A stretch of DNA of 64,000 bases from contig JBLXFD010000018.1 of the NCBI GenBank assembly GCA_048262455.1, positions 1-64,000 of the forward strand. Reading direction: 5' to 3'. Source of the stretch: Psychromarinibacter sp048262455. Lineage in GTDB: Bacteria; Pseudomonadota; Alphaproteobacteria; Rhodobacterales; Rhodobacteraceae. The notes under the pieces are model-generated. The model did no database searches. It was given only the letters and a program-made list of their open reading frames with translations, and was not told the origin of the DNA. Below, piece by piece: positions 42,174 to 50,019 of the stretch (position 1 is its first letter; the number at the start of each line of letters is the position of its first letter). Both the position numbers and the translations under genes were made by a program.

Positions 42174-43076
42174 ATGGGCGCCGAGATCATCGACGGAAAA
42201 GCCTTCGCTGCGCGGCTGCGCGAAAAGGTGGCGGAACACGTGGCCGGACTGCAGCAGGCGCATGGCCTGACCCCCGGGCTGGCGGTGGTGCTGGTGGGCG
42301 CGGACCCGGCAAGCGAGGTCTACGTGCGCTCCAAGCACAAGGCGACGGTCGAGGCGGGAATGGCATCCTTTGAACATCGGCTGGCGGAGGATACCCCCGA
42401 GGCGGACCTGCTGGCGCTGATCGACCGCTTGAACAAAGACGACAAGGTCCACGGTATTCTCGTGCAATTGCCCCTGCCGGACCAGATCGATTCCGACAAT
42501 GTGCTGGCGGCGATCGACCCGGCGAAGGACGTGGATGGCTTTCACATTTCCAACGTCGGCCTGCTAGGAACCGGGCAGAAGGCCATGGTCCCCTGCACCC
42601 CTCTTGGCAGCCTAATGCTGCTGCGCGACCGGCTGGGCAACCTCTCGGGGCTGGAGGCGGTGGTGATCGGCAGGTCCAACATCGTAGGCAAGCCGATGGC
42701 GCAGCTGCTGCTGGGCGACAGCTGCACCGTCACCCTCGCCCACTCGCGCACCCGCGACCTGCCGGAGGTGGTGCGCCGCGCCGACATCGTGGTGGCGGCA
42801 GTGGGCCGGCCCGGGATGGTCAAGGGCGACTGGCTGAAGCCCGGCGCCACCGTGATCGACGTGGGCATCAACCGCATCGACGCCCCCGAGCGCGGCGCGG
42901 GCAAGACCCGGCTGGTGGGGGACGTGGACTTCGTCGCGGCCCGCGAGGTCGCCGGCGCCATCACCCCGGTGCCGGGCGGCGTCGGCCCCATGACCATCGC
43001 CTGCCTGCTGGCCAATACCGTCACCGCCTGCTGCCGCGCCAACGGGGTGGCGGAACCCGAGGGGCTGACCGCCTGA
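42174..43076 (+). CDS. folD: methylenetetrahydrofolate dehydrogenase/cyclohydrolase
   Basis: Bifunctional one-carbon enzyme, 300 residues. Signature VYVRSKHKATVEAG with catalytic Lys (YVxxK), VHGILVQLPLP, DVDGFHISNVG, and nucleotide-binding VVIGRSNIVGKPMAQLLL. C-terminal PVPGGVGPMTIACL is diagnostic. ATG after GGGAGAG. Divergent from the SDR operon and ending 3 bases before the convergent glutamine-synthetase-like gene. Confidence 0.96.
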   Translation: MGAEIIDGKAFAARLREKVAEHVAGLQQAHGLTPGLAVVLVGADPASEVYVRSKHKATVEAGMASFEHRLAEDTPEADLLALIDRLNKDDKVHGILVQLPLPDQIDSDNVLAAIDPAKDVDGFHISNVGLLGTGQKAMVPCTPLGSLMLLRDRLGNLSGLEAVVIGRSNIVGKPMAQLLLGDSCTVTLAHSRTRDLPEVVRRADIVVAAVGRPGMVKGDWLKPGATVIDVGINRIDAPERGAGKTRLVGDVDFVAAREVAGAITPVPGGVGPMTIACLLANTVTACCRANGVAEPEGLTA

Positions 43077-43079
43077 GCC

Positions 43080-44441
43080 TCAGCCCCGCTCGAACCCCCG
43101 CGCCACCTCCCAGTCGGTGACGCGGCGGTCGTACTGCCGCACCTCCCACTCGGCGGCGTGGACGTAGTGCTCCAGCACCTCGTCCCCCAGCGCCGCGCGC
43201 AGCATCTCCGACCCCTTGGCCAGCTCCGCCGCCGCGCGCAGGGTGCCGGGGATCCGCCGCGCCTCCTCCGAGCCATAGGCGTCGCCGGTGAACTCCGGCT
43301 CCAGCTCCAGACCCGCCTCGATCCCCGCCAGCCCCGCGGCCAACTGCACGGCGAAGGCCATGTAGGGGTTCAGGTCCGCGCCGCCGATCCGGTTCTCGAT
43401 GCGGATCCCCTTGCCCCCCTCGCCGACCAACCGGAAGCCCGCGGTGCGGTTGTCGCGCGACCAGACGGCGCGGGTCGGCGCGAAGGTGCCGGCCACGAAG
43501 CGCTTGTAACTGTTGATGTTCGGCGCCAGGAACAGCGCCATCTCCGGCGCGTGGGTCAGCAGCCCGGCGACGTAGCCGCGCATGGTCTCCGACATCCCGT
43601 AGGTGCCAGACTCGTCGAGGAACGCCGGCGCCCCGTCCCGCCACAGCGACTGGTGCACGTGGCAGGAGGACCCGGCGGGCGCATCAGCATATTTCGCCAT
43701 GAAGGTCACCGACTGACCGGCGGCAAAGGCCACCTCCTTGGTGGCCTGCTTGGTGATGGCGTGGTTGTCCGCCGCCTCCAGCGCGCCGGCGTAGCGCACG
43801 TTGATCTCCTCCTGCCCCGCCCAGGCCTCGCCCTTGGAACACTCCACCGGGATCCCGGCGCCGTACAGCACGTTGCGCAGCCGCCGCATCACCGCCTCCT
43901 CCTTGGCGGTCTGGAACAGGTGGTAATCCTCGTTATAGGCGCTGACCGGCGACAGATCGCGATACCCGGCGGCCGCCGCCGCCTCGAAACTGTCGCGGAA
44001 CAGGTAGAACTCCAGCTCCGAGGCCATCACCGGCTCCAGCCCCCGCTCCGCCAGCCGCGCCAGCTGCCGCTTCAGCACCTGCCGGGGCGAGACCGCCACC
44101 GGCTCGCCGTGATGGTCCAGCAGGTCGCACAGCACCAGCGCGGCGCCCTCCTGCCAGGGGATGCGCCGCAGCGTCGACAGGTCCGGCTTCATCACGTAGT
44201 CGCCGTACCCCTGCTGCCACGAGGCCGAGCGGTAGCCGGGCACCGGCTCCATCTCCATGTCCACGGTCAGCAGGTAATTACACGAATGGGTCTCCTCCAC
44301 CGCGCTGTCCAGGAAGTGGCGCACGTGGAACCGCTTGCCCATCAGCCGCCCCTGCATGTCCACCTGCGCCATCAGCACGGTGTCGATCTCGCCCGAAGTC
44401 GCCGCCTTCTCCAGCGCCTCCAGCGTCAGGTTTCCTGCCAT
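43080..44441 (-). CDS. glutamine synthetase-family ligase (gamma-glutamylpolyamine synthetase-like)
   Basis: 453 residues. GS fold with the metal Glu of ASELEFYLF, GQEEINVRY, SCHVHQSLW and RIENRIGGADLNPYMAFA. It differs from GlnA in length and in the substrate loop (APAGSSCHVH), and resembles PuuA-type enzymes that ligate glutamate to amines such as putrescine. The partner amine is unknown. Monocistronic; start ATG after GGGAGAGGGACGG. Confidence 0.85.
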   Translation of the reverse strand: MAGNLTLEALEKAATSGEIDTVLMAQVDMQGRLMGKRFHVRHFLDSAVEETHSCNYLLTVDMEMEPVPGYRSASWQQGYGDYVMKPDLSTLRRIPWQEGAALVLCDLLDHHGEPVAVSPRQVLKRQLARLAERGLEPVMASELEFYLFRDSFEAAAAAGYRDLSPVSAYNEDYHLFQTAKEEAVMRRLRNVLYGAGIPVECSKGEAWAGQEEINVRYAGALEAADNHAITKQATKEVAFAAGQSVTFMAKYADAPAGSSCHVHQSLWRDGAPAFLDESGTYGMSETMRGYVAGLLTHAPEMALFLAPNINSYKRFVAGTFAPTRAVWSRDNRTAGFRLVGEGGKGIRIENRIGGADLNPYMAFAVQLAAGLAGIEAGLELEPEFTGDAYGSEEARRIPGTLRAAAELAKGSEMLRAALGDEVLEHYVHAAEWEVRQYDRRVTDWEVARGFERG

Positions 44442-44547
44442 CCGTCCCTCTCCCGTCCTGCCGCGGCTTCTGCCCCGGCCCGATCAAGCCCCGCCCCCGC
44501 GCGGCTTGTCAAACCTTTCCCGAGGCCACCCCAAGGGCGCCCCTGCT

Positions 44548-44640
44548 GCAAATCTCTGGTTTCGAAATATCCCGGGGAGCGCGAGGGGCAGAGCCCCTCG
44601 CCCCGGTCGGATCGCCGAAGACGATCCGATCCAACACCCA
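44548..44640 (+). repeat. dispersed post-gene repeat, copy 3 (diverged)
   Basis: TCTCTGGTTTCGAAATATCC then CGGGGAGCGCGAGGGGCAGAGCCCCTCGCCCC and a hairpin GGATCG...CGATCC (the hairpin GGATCGCCGAAGACGATCC). Shares the CTGGT..GAAATATCCCGGGGAG core with the copies at 2447 and 30192. Located between the start of the glutamine-synthetase-like gene and the end of the nuclease-like gene. Confidence 0.5.
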
Positions 44641-44645
44641 ATCCC

Positions 44646-45536
44646 TCACCAGCCGAACCGCGCCAGCACCCCCCGGTGGTCCGAACCCAGCACCGGCCGT
44701 GGTTCGGCGCTGCCCGCGCTGCCCGCCGGCCCGTAGACATGGTCGATCGGCAGCGGCATCAGTGGCTCCAGCGGCGGGTAGGAGGGCAGCGCGCGGCCGA
44801 TCCGCACGGTGCCGGTGACCTGCGCCAGGTGCGCGGGCGCGGTGCCCCAGGGCACCATGTTGAAATCTCCCCCCATCACCGCCGGCCCCTCGACCACATC
44901 CAGCAGGCGGCCCACCCGCTTTTCCACCTGGCTGCGCTGGCTGCCCTCGGGCCAGGGCCAGGTCAGGTGCAGCGACACCGCCCAGAGGGGCCCGTCCGGG
45001 GTGTCCAGCTGCAGCGCCAGAACGCTGCCGGCACCGGGGCGGCAGGTGCGGGTGCCGGGGATCTCGGGCCAGCGCGCGGCGATGGCGACGCCGCCCACGT
45101 CGGAGTTGCCGCAATGCGCCTGGGTGGGCAACATCGCCTTCAGCCCTTCCAGCACCGCCATGTTCGGCTTCGTCACCTCCTGCAGCGTCACCACGTCGGG
45201 CCGGGACTCGAGGATGTCGGCGATCACCGGCGCCGGGTCGGCCAGGCGGAACGACAGGTTCTTCTGGTAGAGCACCACCCGAGGCTCCGCCGGCGCCGCC
45301 TGCGGCCGGGCATAGGCCCAGATCACCGGCGCCGCGCCCAGCAGCGCCAGCGGCAGCAGCAGCCAGCCCCGCCGCGCGCCCGCCAGCCCCAGCGCCGCGC
45401 CGGCCAGCAACAGGCCCAGCGCGATCTGCCAGCGCACCACCGCCAGGGAATCTCCCACCCCGTGCAGCGCGCCGCCGTAGCTGCCCGCCAGCAGCAGCGC
45501 CAGGAGGGCCGCGACCGCCCAGAGCGCCCCGCGCAT
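44646..45536 (-). CDS. membrane-anchored endonuclease/exonuclease/phosphatase-family protein
   Basis: 296 residues. Three N-terminal hydrophobic segments (LWAVAALLALLLAGSYGG, IALGLLLAGAALGLAG, WLLLPLALLGAAPVIWAYA) anchor an EEP domain with metal and catalytic motifs VVTLQEV, SLHLTWP, GGDFNMVPW and GSDHRGVL. The substrate, nucleic acid or phosphoester, is unknown; the domain probably faces the periplasm. Its start overlaps the upstream oxidase stop by one base (TGATG). Confidence 0.85.
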   Translation of the reverse strand: MRGALWAVAALLALLLAGSYGGALHGVGDSLAVVRWQIALGLLLAGAALGLAGARRGWLLLPLALLGAAPVIWAYARPQAAPAEPRVVLYQKNLSFRLADPAPVIADILESRPDVVTLQEVTKPNMAVLEGLKAMLPTQAHCGNSDVGGVAIAARWPEIPGTRTCRPGAGSVLALQLDTPDGPLWAVSLHLTWPWPEGSQRSQVEKRVGRLLDVVEGPAVMGGDFNMVPWGTAPAHLAQVTGTVRIGRALPSYPPLEPLMPLPIDHVYGPAGSAGSAEPRPVLGSDHRGVLARFGW

Positions 45537-46606
45537 CAGGCGAAGCGGCCCAGGCGGTAGGGGGCGAGCGCCGGGGCGCTCTCTCCCGACATCTCCGCCG
45601 CGATCGCCTCGCCCATCAGCGCGGCGAGGGTCACGCCGGAGTGCATGACGGCGAGGTACAGCCCCTCCGGCCCCACCGGCCCCACCGCCGGCAGCCCGTC
45701 CCCGGGCATCGGCCGCCATGCCACGGTGCACTCCTCCCAGCGCAGGTCGCAATTCGGAAGGAACCGCCGCAGCCGTTCCAGCGCCTGTTCCGCCAGCGCC
45801 TCGGGCGAGACCTCCAGCCGCGCCGTCTCGTCCCCCTGGTGGTTCGGCGAGGTCGGGGCGACGATGCGGCCCTCGGCGTCCTGCCGGATCTCCAGCCCCG
45901 GCGGCACCAGGATCTTCGGCAGGCAGGGCGGCTGCGGGTTGGTGCGCATCATCACCGCCGGGCGCGGCAGCAGCGGCACCGGCGCGCCGAAGGGCGCGGT
46001 CAGCGCGGGCCCGCCGCTGCCCGCGGCCACCAGCACGTGGTCCGCCTCCAGCACTCCGCCCTCCACCCGCGCCCCGGCGATGCGGTCGCCGCGGGTTTCC
46101 AGCCCCAGCACCGGGCAGCCGGCGAGCACCCGGGCGCCGTGGTCCTTCGCCGCCGCCAGCAGCGCGCGCACCACCGGGGTGCCCTCGGCCACGCCCTCCG
46201 CCGGGAAGTGCAGCGCCGCCTCCGGCGCGGCGAGGCTCGGCACCGCCGCCGCCACCTGCGCGCGGTCCCAGCGCTCCACCGGGTAGCCCAGCGCCTCGAG
46301 CCGCGAGGCCTTGTCGTCAAGCGCCGTGCCCCCGGCCTCCCACCAAAGGCAGCCGGGCCAGCTGATCGGCAGCCCCGGCACCTCGGCCTCCAGCCGGTGC
46401 CAGGCGGCGATCGCCTCCTGCCGCAGGCGGAAGTGGGTCTCGTCGGCGAAGAAGCTGGCGTTGATCCAGGCGAAGCTGCGGCCCGAGGCGTCCAGCCCGG
46501 GATGCGCCGCCTCGACCAGGATGACGGCATGGCCGCGCCGGGCCAGCCGGTAGGCGGCGGCGGCACCGATCAGGCCGGCGCCGACGATCAGCGTGCGGGG
46601 GGGCAT
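45536..46606 (-). CDS. DAO-family FAD amino acid/amine oxidoreductase
   Basis: 356 residues of the glycine oxidase/D-amino acid dehydrogenase fold: TLIVGAGLIGAAAAYRLARR at the start, VEAAHPGLDASGRS, and the C-terminal FAD contact WRPMPGDGLPAVGPV followed by LAVMHSGVTLA. Substrate probably an amino acid or secondary amine. ATG after AGGAGA; the extended frame upstream is repeat DNA. First gene of a pair with the EEP-family gene. Confidence 0.85.
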   Translation of the reverse strand: MPPRTLIVGAGLIGAAAAYRLARRGHAVILVEAAHPGLDASGRSFAWINASFFADETHFRLRQEAIAAWHRLEAEVPGLPISWPGCLWWEAGGTALDDKASRLEALGYPVERWDRAQVAAAVPSLAAPEAALHFPAEGVAEGTPVVRALLAAAKDHGARVLAGCPVLGLETRGDRIAGARVEGGVLEADHVLVAAGSGGPALTAPFGAPVPLLPRPAVMMRTNPQPPCLPKILVPPGLEIRQDAEGRIVAPTSPNHQGDETARLEVSPEALAEQALERLRRFLPNCDLRWEECTVAWRPMPGDGLPAVGPVGPEGLYLAVMHSGVTLAALMGEAIAAEMSGESAPALAPYRLGRFA

Positions 46607-46710
46607 GACGTCTCCTTCGTTGCGGGTCCGGCGCAGACGATCAGATAGGGGGGGCGGCGGCAAGGGTTGGATGCGGTCCCGGCCCGGAAGCAGGCGCAGG
46701 GAGCATGAGC

Positions 46711-46776
46711 ACCCGGCCCGGAACAAGGCACGCAGTGCCGCCGGGCCAGCGCCCGTCCGTCCCCCGGGCGGGCGCT
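46711..46776. repeat. 66-bp direct repeat, copy 1
   Basis: Begins ACCCGGCCCGGAACAAGG and ends CCCCCGGGCGGGCGCT. Contains nested inverted repeats GGCCCGG / CCGGGCC around GGCAC..GTGCC. Copy 2 (46892-46957) differs at one base. It sits in the 409-base gap between the oxidase and fba. Confidence 0.85.
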
Positions 46777-46891
46777 TCGTTGACGTTGGCGCGGGGGTGG
46801 AGCGGGAGCGTGCCGGCGAAATAAAGTGGCGACCACCAGTGTCAGGGCGCCCACCCACGAACGGGCGCTGTCCCTCTGTCGTGACAAGAGT

Positions 46892-46957
46892 ACCCGGCCC
46901 GGAACAAGGCACGTAGTGCCGCCGGGCCAGCGCCCGTCCGTCCCCCGGGCGGGCGCT
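46892..46957. repeat. 66-bp direct repeat, copy 2
   Basis: Same as 46711-46776 except C to T in GGCACgtAGTGCC. It is flanked on both sides by copies of CCCTCTGTyGTGrCAAGAGTACCC (about 46872-46895 and 46960-46983), so a larger 88-base unit is partly duplicated. No ORF of note is inside. Confidence 0.85.
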
Positions 46958-47015
46958 GGCCCTCTGTTGTGGCAAGAGTACCCGCGCCGAAGGACGGGCG
47001 CCGGCTTTATGTAGT

Positions 47016-47945
47016 TCAGGCGCGGTTCTTGTAGATGTCCACCAGCTTGCCCAGCATCTCCAGCGCCTCGCCCCGTTCCCGCTGGAACGAGTTGCGCCCG
47101 ATGATCGAGCCGTTGCCGCCGCCGTCGCGGATCGCGCGGGCGTCGTCGTAGACCGAGTCCGCCCCCTTCTTCGAGCCGCCCGAGAAGACGATCAGCCGGC
47201 GCCCGTTCAGGGCCGCCTTCACGCAGTCGGTCACCCGCGCCGCCTGGGTCGAGACGTCGATCTGCTGCTCCTCGTAGACCTTCTTTGCCTCCTTCAGCAT
47301 CAGGTGGTCGGTGCTCAGCTTCACCTTGATGATGTGCGCGCCCAGCAGCGCCGCCATGTGGGCGGCGTAGGCGGCGACGTCCACGGCGGTCTCACCGTCC
47401 TTGGTGATCGCCTCGCCGCGCGGGTAGGACCAGATCACCGTGGCGATGCCGACCGAGGCGGCCTCGCGGCGCATCTCGACGATCTCCTCCATCATGTCCA
47501 GCGCGCTGTCCGAGCCGGGGTAGATGGTGAAGCCGATGGCCGAACAGCCCAGCCGCAGCGCGTCGTCGACGCTGGCGGTCACCGCCTGGTTCTTGCCGGC
47601 GGTGTCGGACATCAGCGAGTTGGCGGAGTTCACCTTGAGGATCGTCGGGATCTGGCCCGCGAAGGTATCGGCCCCGGCCTCCAGCGGCCCCAGCGGCGCG
47701 GCGTAGGCGGTCAGGCCGGCGTCGATGGCCAGCTGGTAGTGGTAGTGCGGGTCGTAGGAGGGCGGGTTGGGCGCGAAGGACCGGGCGGGCCCGTGCTCGA
47801 ACCCCTGGTCGACGGGCAGGATGATCATCTTGCCGGTGCCGCCCAGCTTGCCGTGCATCAGCATCTGGCAAAGCTTGCCCTTCACCCCGGGGTTCTCGCC
47901 TTCGTAGTTCGCCAGGATCTTCTTGACTGTGCCGGTCGCCTTCAT
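47016..47945 (-). CDS. fba: class I fructose-bisphosphate aldolase
   Basis: 309 residues of the archaeal/DhnA-type class I aldolase: GKMIILPVDQGFEHGPARSF at the start of the barrel (seen as ILPVDQGFEHGP), IGFTIYPGSD, the Schiff-base Lys region HIIKVKLSTD, and phosphate-binding FSGGSKKGAD. Interconverts fructose-1,6-bisphosphate with triose phosphates in glycolysis and gluconeogenesis. ATG after GGAGGAGG. Monocistronic. Confidence 0.93.
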   Translation of the reverse strand: MKATGTVKKILANYEGENPGVKGKLCQMLMHGKLGGTGKMIILPVDQGFEHGPARSFAPNPPSYDPHYHYQLAIDAGLTAYAAPLGPLEAGADTFAGQIPTILKVNSANSLMSDTAGKNQAVTASVDDALRLGCSAIGFTIYPGSDSALDMMEEIVEMRREAASVGIATVIWSYPRGEAITKDGETAVDVAAYAAHMAALLGAHIIKVKLSTDHLMLKEAKKVYEEQQIDVSTQAARVTDCVKAALNGRRLIVFSGGSKKGADSVYDDARAIRDGGGNGSIIGRNSFQRERGEALEMLGKLVDIYKNRA

Positions 47946-48108
47946 GGGGGCCTCCTCCGTTGATGAGATTGACTCCCGTTTAGGCCGTCGGCGCGGCAAG
48001 GCCAATTGGTGGTTGCGCTAACGCACGGGATTTGTGGGTGTTCCTCCCCATCAGCCCCGGCCCGAACAGCGGCGAAGCCGCCGGCCAGGCTCCTGCGCTA
48101 CTCCTGCG

Positions 48109-48615
48109 TTACTCCTGCCGCTCCTGCAGCGACGCCAGCAGCGCCTCCTGCCCGCTCAGCCGTAGCTGGATGCGCTCTGCCATCACCTTGGCCTGCGCCG
48201 CCGGGGTCACACCGCCGACGCCGATGCGCCGGCCCATGCGCCACCACAGGCCCGGCTGCCAGGCGCCGGTGCCGGGGGTCTTCAGCCGCACGAGGAAACC
48301 GTTCGACGGCTTGAAGGCGAAGGCGCCCTTGTCCACCCCCACGATGTCGTCGAAGGCGCAAAGCACCCGGCCGTTGCCGTCGCGCAGGCCGGCGTCCGTC
48401 AGCTCGAGCCGGGTCTCGGTGGCGCGGCGGATCTTCTCGCCCATCACCAGCGCGCCGGCGCCCAGCGCCAGCAGGAAGACCCGCAGCGGCAGGCTTTCGG
48501 GCGGCCGGGCCAGCGCCAGGTAGAACAGCAGCGCGCCCAGCACCAGCATCACGGCAACCGCGAACCAGCGGCGCGCCGGCGAGGGCGCGATCACCGCGAG
48601 AATCTCGTCGGCCAT
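48109..48615 (-). CDS. conserved membrane protein of unknown function, downstream of phaR
   Basis: 168 residues: two hydrophobic segments close together (WFAVAVMLVLGALLFYLALA and LRVFLLALGAGALVMG) then a cytosolic domain with ETRLELTDAGLRDGNGRVL and FDDIVGVDKGAFAFKPSNGF, resembling a PH-like fold. I do not recognise a function. It starts 3 bases after phaR and is probably the last gene of the pha transcript. Confidence 0.75.
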   Translation of the reverse strand: MADEILAVIAPSPARRWFAVAVMLVLGALLFYLALARPPESLPLRVFLLALGAGALVMGEKIRRATETRLELTDAGLRDGNGRVLCAFDDIVGVDKGAFAFKPSNGFLVRLKTPGTGAWQPGLWWRMGRRIGVGGVTPAAQAKVMAERIQLRLSGQEALLASLQERQE

Positions 48616-48618
48616 GGT

Positions 48619-49179
48619 CTAGCGCATCTTGTTGAGCTTGGCCTGCAACTCTGCGAGCTGGCGCTTGATCTCGTCCAGGTCCTCGCCCTCGCCGCCCGTG
48701 CCGCCACCGCCGCCGGGGCGACCCGTGGCGGGGCCGGTGGTCATCCCGGGCCAGGCGCCGGACATGGCCTTGAGGAAGGCCTGCTGCTGGGCCTTCATCG
48801 CCTCCAGCCCCGGCATTCCTGCCATGGGCGAGGCGAGGTTGCCCAGCATCTTGGACTGCCCGTCGCGCAGCATCTCGAAGGACATCTGCAGGAACTGCGG
48901 CACCACCGACTGCACCCCGGTCGCGTAGCTGCGCACCAGGTCGTTCAGCACGTTGATCGGCAGGACGTTCTCGCCCTGGCTCTCGTGGTCGGCGATGATC
49001 TGCAACAGGTACTGGCGGGTCAGGTCGTCGCCGGTCTTCAGATCGATGATCTGCACCTCGCGCCCCTCGCGGATGAAGCGGGCGATATCCTCCAGCGTGA
49101 CGTAGTCGCTGGTCTCGGTATTGTAGAGCCGGCGGCTGGCGTAACGCTTGATCAGCAGCGGAGAATCGGTATCAGCCAA
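48619..49179 (-). CDS. phaR: polyhydroxyalkanoate synthesis repressor
   Basis: 186 residues. The N-terminal PhaR DNA/PHB-binding domain is unmistakable (IKRYASRRLYNTETSDYVTL, GREVQIIDLKTGDDLTR), followed by the PHB accumulation region (LLQIIADHESQGENVLP) and a Gly-rich linker with a C-terminal coiled coil. It represses phasin and its own gene until PHB granules titrate it. Candidate operators lie upstream of phaR, phaP and phaC. Confidence 0.95.
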   Translation of the reverse strand: MADTDSPLLIKRYASRRLYNTETSDYVTLEDIARFIREGREVQIIDLKTGDDLTRQYLLQIIADHESQGENVLPINVLNDLVRSYATGVQSVVPQFLQMSFEMLRDGQSKMLGNLASPMAGMPGLEAMKAQQQAFLKAMSGAWPGMTTGPATGRPGGGGGTGGEGEDLDEIKRQLAELQAKLNKMR

Positions 49180-49200
49180 TTCGGTCCCTCCCCGGGCCTT

Positions 49201-49211
49201 TTGCAGTGCAG
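49201..49211. promoter_or_regulatory. candidate PhaR operator upstream of phaR
   Basis: TTGC-AGT-GCAG, 22 bases upstream of the phaR start, close to the CTGC-N3-GCAG-type site reported for PhaR in Paracoccus. Suggests autoregulation. Confidence 0.55.
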
Positions 49212-49235
49212 CGAAAGCCTACGGACTAGCCGCGC

Positions 49236-49265
49236 AAAAGAAAAGGGCGGGCTTGGCGCCCGCCC
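49236..49265 (-). terminator. intrinsic terminator after phaP
   Basis: Stem GGGCGGGC / GCCCGCCC with a 5-base loop; on the minus strand it is followed by TTTTCTTTT. It lies between the phaP stop and phaR, so abundant phasin mRNA can end here and phaR may depend on its own promoter. Confidence 0.8.
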
Positions 49266-49317
49266 CAGGTGACGCGCCGGCAGGGAGGAGCCGGGCGCGT
49301 CGTGTCTTGTCAGTCGA

Positions 49318-49776
49318 TTACTTGGCAGCGGCGGTGGCCGAGGCCTTCTTGGTCGCGGCGGTGATGTCCGCGGTGGCCTTGCGGGCGGCGGCCGACATGT
49401 CCTCGGACATGTCCTTGCCGGCGGCCAGCATCAGCTCGACGGTTTCCATCTGCACGCGCTTGGCGACTTCGGCGAAGGCGGCCATGGTCTCTGCCGACAT
49501 CTCGGCCTGGGCCGAGGCGAAATCGGTCAGCGACTTGGTGTAGTCGGCCGGATCGTCCTTGGCAGAGGTCATCTGGGCCAGCTTGGACAGGGTGTCCTTG
49601 GTCCAGCGGGTCGAGATCTCGGTCGACTTGTCGGCGGCTTCCAGGGCAACCTTCGACAGCTTGTCGGACAGGGTGGCCTGGGTCTTGAAGGCGTCCTGCA
49701 TCGCGGTCATGTCGACCGGGAAGGCACCCATCATGTCTTTCATCACCTTGGTGTAGTCTTGGGTCTTGGCAGCCAT
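49318..49776 (-). CDS. phaP: phasin, PHB granule-associated protein
   Basis: 152-residue amphipathic, almost wholly helical protein with low Cys/Trp content and an Ala/Lys-rich C-terminus (KATADITAATKKASATAAAK), the phasin_2 type. It coats PHB granules. ATG after GAAGGAGA; an earlier in-frame ATG lies within the operator region and is not credible. Two PhaR-like sites lie upstream and a terminator follows. Confidence 0.92.
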   Translation of the reverse strand: MAAKTQDYTKVMKDMMGAFPVDMTAMQDAFKTQATLSDKLSKVALEAADKSTEISTRWTKDTLSKLAQMTSAKDDPADYTKSLTDFASAQAEMSAETMAAFAEVAKRVQMETVELMLAAGKDMSEDMSAAARKATADITAATKKASATAAAK

Positions 49777-49840
49777 GTCATTTCTCCTTCGGGTGATCGG
49801 CGGGGACGATCGTTGTTGTTCGATGCGCCCAATATGCATG

Positions 49841-49879
49841 CTGCAGTGCGGCATTTCAAGGTTTTATTCTGCGGTGCAG
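49841..49879. promoter_or_regulatory. two candidate PhaR operators upstream of phaP
   Basis: CTGC-AGT-GCGG (49841-49851) and an exact CTGC-GGT-GCAG (49869-49879), spaced 28 bases apart, in an otherwise AT-rich promoter region. Strong fit to PhaR control of phasin. Confidence 0.7.
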
Positions 49880-50019
49880 CATTTTTTTGAAAGGCGTAAC
49901 GGCGACAGGCACTTACCCTAGGGCATGCGGCCGAAAACCCTTGGTTTCATGGGAAACCCAAGCTGCCCCTGCACCGGAAAATCCACGGAATCACCCCAGC
50001 CCCGCGCCGCGATACGACT

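Noticed and set aside
46711..46983. CRISPR array
   Set aside because: Only two full copies, 66 bases long, with a long internal segment that is itself partly repeated; no cas genes nearby.
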